64,000 nucleotides of DNA from NCBI GenBank assembly GCA_963277665.1, contig OY728142.1, positions 10,678,001 to 10,742,000 of the forward strand, given 5' to 3'. Positions 58,797 through 64,000 of this stretch are shown here, in pieces. Within the stretch, counting starts at the first letter, position 1. Every line of letters begins with the position of its first letter. Source of the stretch: Viscum album. Its lineage: Eukaryota > Streptophyta > Magnoliopsida > Santalales > Viscaceae. A program made the translations under genes and the position numbers. The notes under the pieces were generated by a model that did not search any database, was not told where the DNA came from, and saw only the letters and a list, made by a program, of their open reading frames with translations.

Positions 58797-58915
58797 ATAA
58801 TTTTGCAATTCACATAGAAAACTGACATATTAGCATCCAGTATATCTTTAGATGAACATACACATGCAGATTAAAACAAATACATGTGAGTACACCCATA
58901 CAAACTCATGTGTTC
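58797..58915. repeat. Direct repeat of 54560-54680
   Basis: The two share the order AACT/ATTGACATATTAG, TATATCTTTAGATGAACATAC, ACATGCAGATTAAAACA and ACATGTGAGTACACCCATA, with about one difference per five bases. The intervening DNA contains the LINE. Confidence 0.65.
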
Positions 58916-59170
58916 ATGCTCACACACACACAAACACACATAGACTCATGAGCCTAAGCTAACATACATGTATATTAATACATGCACACACACGAACACA
59001 TGCACACACATATACACATACATGTGTACCCATATGAACACACACATAGGTACCCACCCACACATGCACACCCAAGAACACACCCCCAATGCATGCACAC
59101 ACACTCATATGTGCATGCATTGACGCATCTACACATGCACCAGTGGGTGCGGGGAATATGTGTATGCACA
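58916..59170. repeat. CA-rich minisatellite-like tract
   Basis: ACACACATGCACAC and ACATGTGTACCCATA type words recur irregularly. Overlapping Cys/Val-rich open stretches on the minus strand come from the repeat. Confidence 0.85.
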
Positions 59171-59284
59171 CACAAGTTACTATGTATTTTATTAACCTTT
59201 AGATTGTAACTATTTTATGTTATCATTTATATAAGTTATCCTCAATGTAAAGGGTGTAGTCTTGTGCTTCTGGTTATAAAGCAC

Positions 59285-59631
59285 ACTGTATAGAGTACAT
59301 TTATGGGGTAAACCCCTCGTTAATGTCAAAAACATGTCAAACATTAAGTTCCATTGAAAAACGTGTTTCCTAAAACCGTGAAACCTATATTTAAATTATG
59401 TCATAAATGTTATAGGTATGACATAAATTCCATAGGATTATCCACACAATCTATAAAACCCTTCAAATCATAAAACACACTTATTCCATGAACCCCGTGT
59501 TACAACATGAATTTGCCCTACTTCTATCTTTTAGCATCCAAAGACCACCATACCTCCACTGAGCCTCTTTAGATCTCCATGTGATTTAGAAACATTAAAA
59601 ATATCTTTCTAAATATATCTATTCCCTTACA
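59285..59631 (-). repeat. Start (U3) of the 3' LTR of the minus-strand chromovirus
   Basis: It matches 13385-13741 with words such as AAACATTAAGTT, GGTATGACATAAATTC and AAAACACACTTAT in the same order. The right edge CCTTACA is the inverse of TGTAAGG, and the 25 bases to the right read, on the minus strand, GGACACGAATTTTTTGAG..ATGA, a decayed form of the stretch that precedes LTRs of chromoviruses. The LTR continues left for an unknown distance. Confidence 0.6.
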
Positions 59632-59929
59632 TCATATATATCTCAAAAAATTCGTGTCCTTGATAATCTAAAACCAAACCCAAAGAGATAACAAAAGGTT
59701 CATCTGAACAGCCACCCTATGAGATACCTCTCAAGGATCTCTCTATCATAGGATCTCAACCACTTCACCAAAGGAACAAATTTAAAAACCACACAACCAT
59801 ATATACCATATCCTAAACACTATCCCAAGGGATATACCTCCCAAACAAGAGTAGGGACACAACAAACAATAATAGCAAACTATCTCATATCCCAGAAAAG
59901 TTTTAATAACCACAACTAGTATTAAAACT

Positions 59930-61200
59930 AGAGAATACTTAAACAATAAAAATATTGGGGTTATAATTTCATATCTATGATTCATGTTCCTAGTTACTCT
60001 CTTCCACAGCATTTTGATGCCATAATACATGAACCAATTGAATAGAATACCCATGAAATGCATTCTCTTAGTGGTCTTGGATCTCTGCAGGACACTTCTC
60101 AATGGTCATATCATCATTAAAATCGATATCACCCCAATCAATGACATGATAGTTTTCAGGAAGGTAACAACAGAGATATGACATTTTAAAAACATTGAGA
60201 ATTTGGATAAACTATGGGTGAAGTTTTATATGAAACACCATGACTCCAACAGGAGACAATTCCTTGAAAGGCCTAACAAACCGGAAGAAATCTTACTCCT
60301 GTGACCAAAAATTTGCTTCATGTGATGAGGATTCACCTTTAGAAACACTTGATCTTTAATGTAGAACTATAGAGGTCTCCTATTATGATAGACATATGAT
60401 TTATGATGATCTTGCACTGCTTTCATCCTCTCATGAATCACCTGAATCATCTACTTCATGTTTTCACTAGATTTTTTCCAAGAATTGTTGCCTCTATGAC
60501 CTTAGTACAGTAAAATGGAAAACAAAAAGTTCTCTCATACAAATATTCAAGTGGTTTCATACCAATGGTGGAGTGAAATATATTTTTGTAAAAAAACTTG
60601 ACCAAGGGTATGTGCCTCATATACAAACCTCCAAAATTCAGTACATAAGAACGCAACTTGTCTTCAAGAGTTTGAATGATCCATTAAATCTAACCACACA
60701 TCTACAAATGAAAAAGAAATGATAAGGAATAACTGAGATCCAAAAGCATACTAGTTAACTCTCCAAACCCTATAGGTAAAATGAGGATCTCAATCAAATA
60801 TGATCATTTTTGGGACTCTATGAGTCTCACCAACTTTTCTAAAAACTTCCTAGGCCAAACCTCCACTGATCTTGACTCCCTAATATCTATGAAGTGGGAT
60901 GATTTCATCAAAGGATACACTATCACCCATATAGCATTTAATATTCCATGAGATCAAGGTAAATTGGTAACAAAACATATAGATTTGTCCTTCCACTTCC
61001 ACTAGGGGACATTGAATGGCTGGAGTAACCTATCAAGAACATAGTGCTTAGACTTTTCCCTCTAGCAGACCAAACATCAAGACACAAACTCTTCAACTAC
61101 ATGCTTCAACCCAAGCCACAAAAATTGACCTCTCATATCTCAATACATATTTTTCACACTAGGATATACCACTAAGGTTGATATATGAAACTCATAGAAA
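59930..61200 (-). pseudogene. Chromovirus integrase relic with chromodomain-like tail
   Basis: From the right: MRGQFLWLGLKHVVEEFVS (HHCC region), LLQPFNVP.WKWKDKSICFVTNLP, PLMKSSHFIDIRES, SVEVWPRKFLEKLVRLI, WIIQTLEDKLRSYVLNFGG and KFFYKNIFHSTIGMKPLEYL (open stretch 60656-60456). The tail at about 60060-59950 gives IQLVHVLWHQNAVEES, the chromodomain-like end. Numerous stops replace Trp and Gln. The open stretch 60102-59782 is in another frame and is a shadow. Confidence 0.83.
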
Positions 61201-61469
61201 ACCATATCATGAGTCATTTAAGGGATGAAAATACTCCTTTGGAACAACACATAGTTTTGTCCATCCATAGACAAATCATCAGGAGAATCACTAAAGACAA
61301 CTCAATCTCTCTAAACCTCCACCTCAGAATCCCCCCAAAAAAGAATCCTCCACATTCTACACAAAATATGAATGAACATTAATTGAGAATTTAAAAACTT
61401 AGCCTCAAACCTCCCCCATATGTTGGTGCATCACCGATAGATCTTTAATTACTCTCTATTAATTTCTAG

Positions 61470-61880
61470 ATTCATGCATGGAATCACTATGTGACTTCGT
61501 GCTCAGTACATCAGCCACAAAATTCCACTTTCCTATTGTATTAGAAATCTTAAATTCATAGTCTTGTAATAAATCCATCCACCATCACTATTTAAAGTTC
61601 AATTCATGTAGGTATAAGACATGACTTAGGCTCTTATGATCAGTGAAAACAACAAAACACTCACTAATGAGGAAATGACTCCATAACTTCAAGATGATCA
61701 CCACTACCTCCAACTCAAGATCACAAGTGGCGCAATTACTATCATGGGGGTGTAACTGTTGATATCTATAAGAAACAACTTATCTATACTATATCAGTAC
61801 ACATATCAAACCAAGATTCAATATTTCATATAAAAATTCAAGTTGGACTCTGTATATTGGAAAACAAAGGATTGGAGCAT
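61470..61880 (-). pseudogene. Chromovirus RNase H relic
   Basis: Motifs LEFLYEILNLGLICVL, CDLELEVVVIILKLWSHFL, VVFTDHKSLSHVLYLHELN and FKISNTIGKWNFVADVLSTK follow the order of gypsy RNase H ('..DAS..GLG.VL', 'E.EL.A.V..L..W..YL', 'TDH.SL', 'GK.N.VADALSRK'). Stops interrupt it. It lies between RT and IN. Confidence 0.82.
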
Positions 61881-62960
61881 TAACCAACTTCTCCTTAAAG
61901 TAATAAAAATCTTCTTGACACTGGTCGATCTATAATAATGCTTGATCCTTCCTATTTAAGGTAGTTAGAGGAGTATAAACCCAAGAGAAATCAGCAATGA
62001 ACCTACTATGATATCCTATATGAACAAGGAAACTTCACACATTTCCAACTGTCTTGTGGCTACCCAAGAATCCATTGCCTTGATCTTGAAGGGATTCATA
62101 AATAATACCTATGGTGACATGAAATTACCCGTGAAAAAACTTCACAATCCCATAACTCTAAATTCAATAAATTCCTAAACAAATGATGGCGATGAAGAAA
62201 TCCAAAAATGTAATGAAAATGCTCTACATGATCCTCCTCATATGCAGAGTACACAAGGATATTGTCAATGAAAACTGCCATAAACTTATCCAGGAACTCT
62301 ATAAACACTATGTTAATCTAACCCATGAAAATTATGAGTGTTCATCACACCTAATGAAATTAAAATAAAATCATTATTCCCATGATGATATCGTAAATAG
62401 GTCTTTTGAATATCCTCATCCTTTCTCCACATTTAATGATATCTTAACTGAATATCAGTCTTCTAGAACCAACTTTCTCCCTTTAGATGATCGAATAAGT
62501 CATCAATCCATGGAAGAGGATAGTGGTTATTCATTTTCACTTGATTAAAATGATAATAATAGATACAAAGAAACAAAATTCTATCAGCCTTCTTCATGAA
62601 AAAAATTGGTGCACACCAAGGTGACACGCTCAACCGAATAAATCCTCACTAAAAAAGATCATAAATTTATACTCGCATCTCTCATAAGTTAAAAGGTGTC
62701 ATCCTATATAGAGACATCAATATATGAGAAACTTTAGGTTTTATCTTGATCCCAAAATACATCTATCATTGATGGGGTAACTCTACAACCTTCTCAGAAA
62801 ATATATCAAGGTACTCTTCCATAACCCTAGGAAACATCAACTATTGAACCTCTGATGAGATAAACATAAGCTTATCCATCATGGAAGACATGGATGGAAC
62901 ATTCCTATGACCCATATGAGGGTATCACTCACCAAAAAACCATTTTGGATCTCTATAAGC
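61880..62960 (-). pseudogene. Chromovirus reverse transcriptase relic
   Basis: From the right: MEEYLDIFSEKVVELP, SLYRMTPFNL, FIRLSVSPWCAPIFFMKKAD, NHYPLPWIDDLFDHLKG and the open stretch 62308-62096 with VFIDNILVYSAYEEDHVEH. The catalytic FIDD is FIDN, an Asp-to-Asn change, so polymerisation would fail. The sequence upstream of about 62960 has no protease or gag; it meets LTR-like DNA at 63006, so the 5' half has been deleted. Confidence 0.86.
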
Positions 62961-63005
62961 ATTATAGAATGAAAAAATCCTAAAGCAATCTATGAAATCC
63001 TTTGT

Positions 63006-64000
63006 AACGTCTCGGACCTGGATTCCACTAAATGATGACCCAATCTCATTTGTTCACATATCCTCAAGAACATCTCCCCAAATGATAGAGGCTTTTGGCT
63101 AGTAGTGAGGGCCTAGAATGTGTCTATGGGGACACTATAACCTCTTTTCAGAGTGTAACATAGTGGAATAATAATAGCAATAAAATAGAGGAATCAATAT
63201 AACAATAGATAAATAACAAGAATATATATAAACAATTCTAGAAATAATATCATATACAATAATTATCATGTCATGTGTCTACAAAACAACCAAAATAGGT
63301 ATACAAGAAACAGTATAGTACATGTATCCAAATACCAAAAATACCAAAAATAACTATCTCTAAATAGCATCATGACCCTTATCTCAATCATGTGCTCCCC
63401 TACTCCTAATCATAGAATAATTTCAAGCATCGAATGTGGGTGCTTACCCCGATCCCTACCTGCATCCAAATAGCTTTTCTGGGTACCCAATGGTGGCCCG
63501 AACAGGCTGTGAGATACAATCCCAGTAGGTCACCAACCATGATGTATATAAATAATATTGGATTTGTAATACAAGATAAAGTAGAGTGCATAATATAACA
63601 GGTATGGTGGTACTGAAAGTAAATTTCCCAAGGAAAAAAGTAACCAAACAAGTGATATTGTACATCCATACAAGGCTCCCTCCAAACAAGTTTCACGCTC
63701 CTATAACATGGTTTTAGTAAATAAAATGGAATAAAACACCACAACCATGTCATATATACAATATATCATATAATCCATGGCTACATCGTATGACTTGTAA
63801 TTTCATATCATACATGGCCAAGCCATATAATCTATCAATCCATATCAACCATGACTGAGCCATATAATTAGAAGTGTCACATTTACCATGTTTGTTCTAT
63901 ATAATCAGAAGTGTCAAGCCCATCAAGGCTAGATTAAAGGTGTGGTGAACTAAGGAATTCTTGTTGAGTCCCAGGAGAATCTCAATGGAAACTCGGTTAG
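63006..64000 (-). repeat. LTR-like non-coding DNA
   Basis: It starts TGTAACGTCTCGGACCTGG, which looks like the inverse of a gypsy LTR end (...GACGTTACA), right where the pol relic stops. The rest is AT-rich. AATCCCAGTAGGTCACCAACC at about 63509 loosely resembles CCTCCAGTAGGCCCTAGGTTGGC at 9359 in the other LTR-like block. The two overlapping minus-strand open stretches at 63406-63753 have no domain. No second copy is available to prove the LTR. Confidence 0.45.

Noticed and set aside
58959..59209. Cys/Val- or His/Thr-rich open frames
   Set aside because: They are translations of a CA-rich simple repeat on both strands.

Overview
This window looks like intergenic DNA from a large, repeat-rich land-plant nuclear genome, most likely a seed plant; the sequence alone does not give the species. 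The evidence is the set of element families: Ty3/gypsy chromoviruses, a Tat-lineage gypsy element, Ty1/copia, a plant L1-type LINE with a C-terminal RNase H, CACTA-like termini, and a plant mobile domain (PMD) gene relic. I found no host gene, rRNA, CRISPR array, bacterial-type operon or convincing intact tRNA. Nearly every reading frame is broken. Many breaks are TAG, TGA or TAA where the family has Trp, Gln or Arg, which fits decay of methylated transposon DNA by C-to-T change.

Layout. 1-7798: plus-strand chromovirus with the end of its 5' LTR, PBS, decayed gag-PR-RT-RH-IN, PPT and a complete 2.5 kb 3' LTR. 8521-17812: minus-strand LTR and gag relics, with a 1 kb tandem duplication and a CACTA-like terminus. 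18050-21290: plus-strand Ty1/copia pol relic. 22240-28628: plus-strand PMD pseudogene, interrupted at about 25.9-27.7 kb by an AT-rich CACTA-like insertion. 28.6-33.4 kb: non-coding repeat arrays. 33.4-45.6 kb: minus-strand Tat-lineage gypsy coding region (IN, RH, RT, PR and gag, reading left to right), followed by a repeat-rich leader and possible LTR up to about 52.8 kb. The PMD frame and the Tat pol frame point toward each other.

The youngest element is a complete minus-strand gag-only LTR retrotransposon at 38119-42837 (TR-GAG type), inserted between the PR and gag remains of the Tat element. Its LTRs differ by about 14 substitutions and one 23 bp indel. It has a 5 bp target duplication with one mismatch, a tRNA-Met-type PBS, a PPT, a TATA box, and 7 or 8 copies of a GC-rich near-palindrome upstream of that TATA box. 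Its gag has two zinc knuckles and a single in-frame stop.

52.8-64 kb: AT-rich DNA with a tRNA-like sequence and a CACTA terminus, a plus-strand gypsy LTR end, a 5'-truncated minus-strand LINE (RT, C-terminal linker, RNase H), CACTA-like and CA-rich sequence, and a minus-strand chromovirus pol relic (IN-chromodomain, RH, RT). That relic's LTR start is shared with the sequence at 13.4-13.7 kb.

The elements are nested and do not form a working gene system. Functional interest centres on the TR-GAG element and its LTR promoter repeats, and on the PMD frame convergent with the Tat pol.
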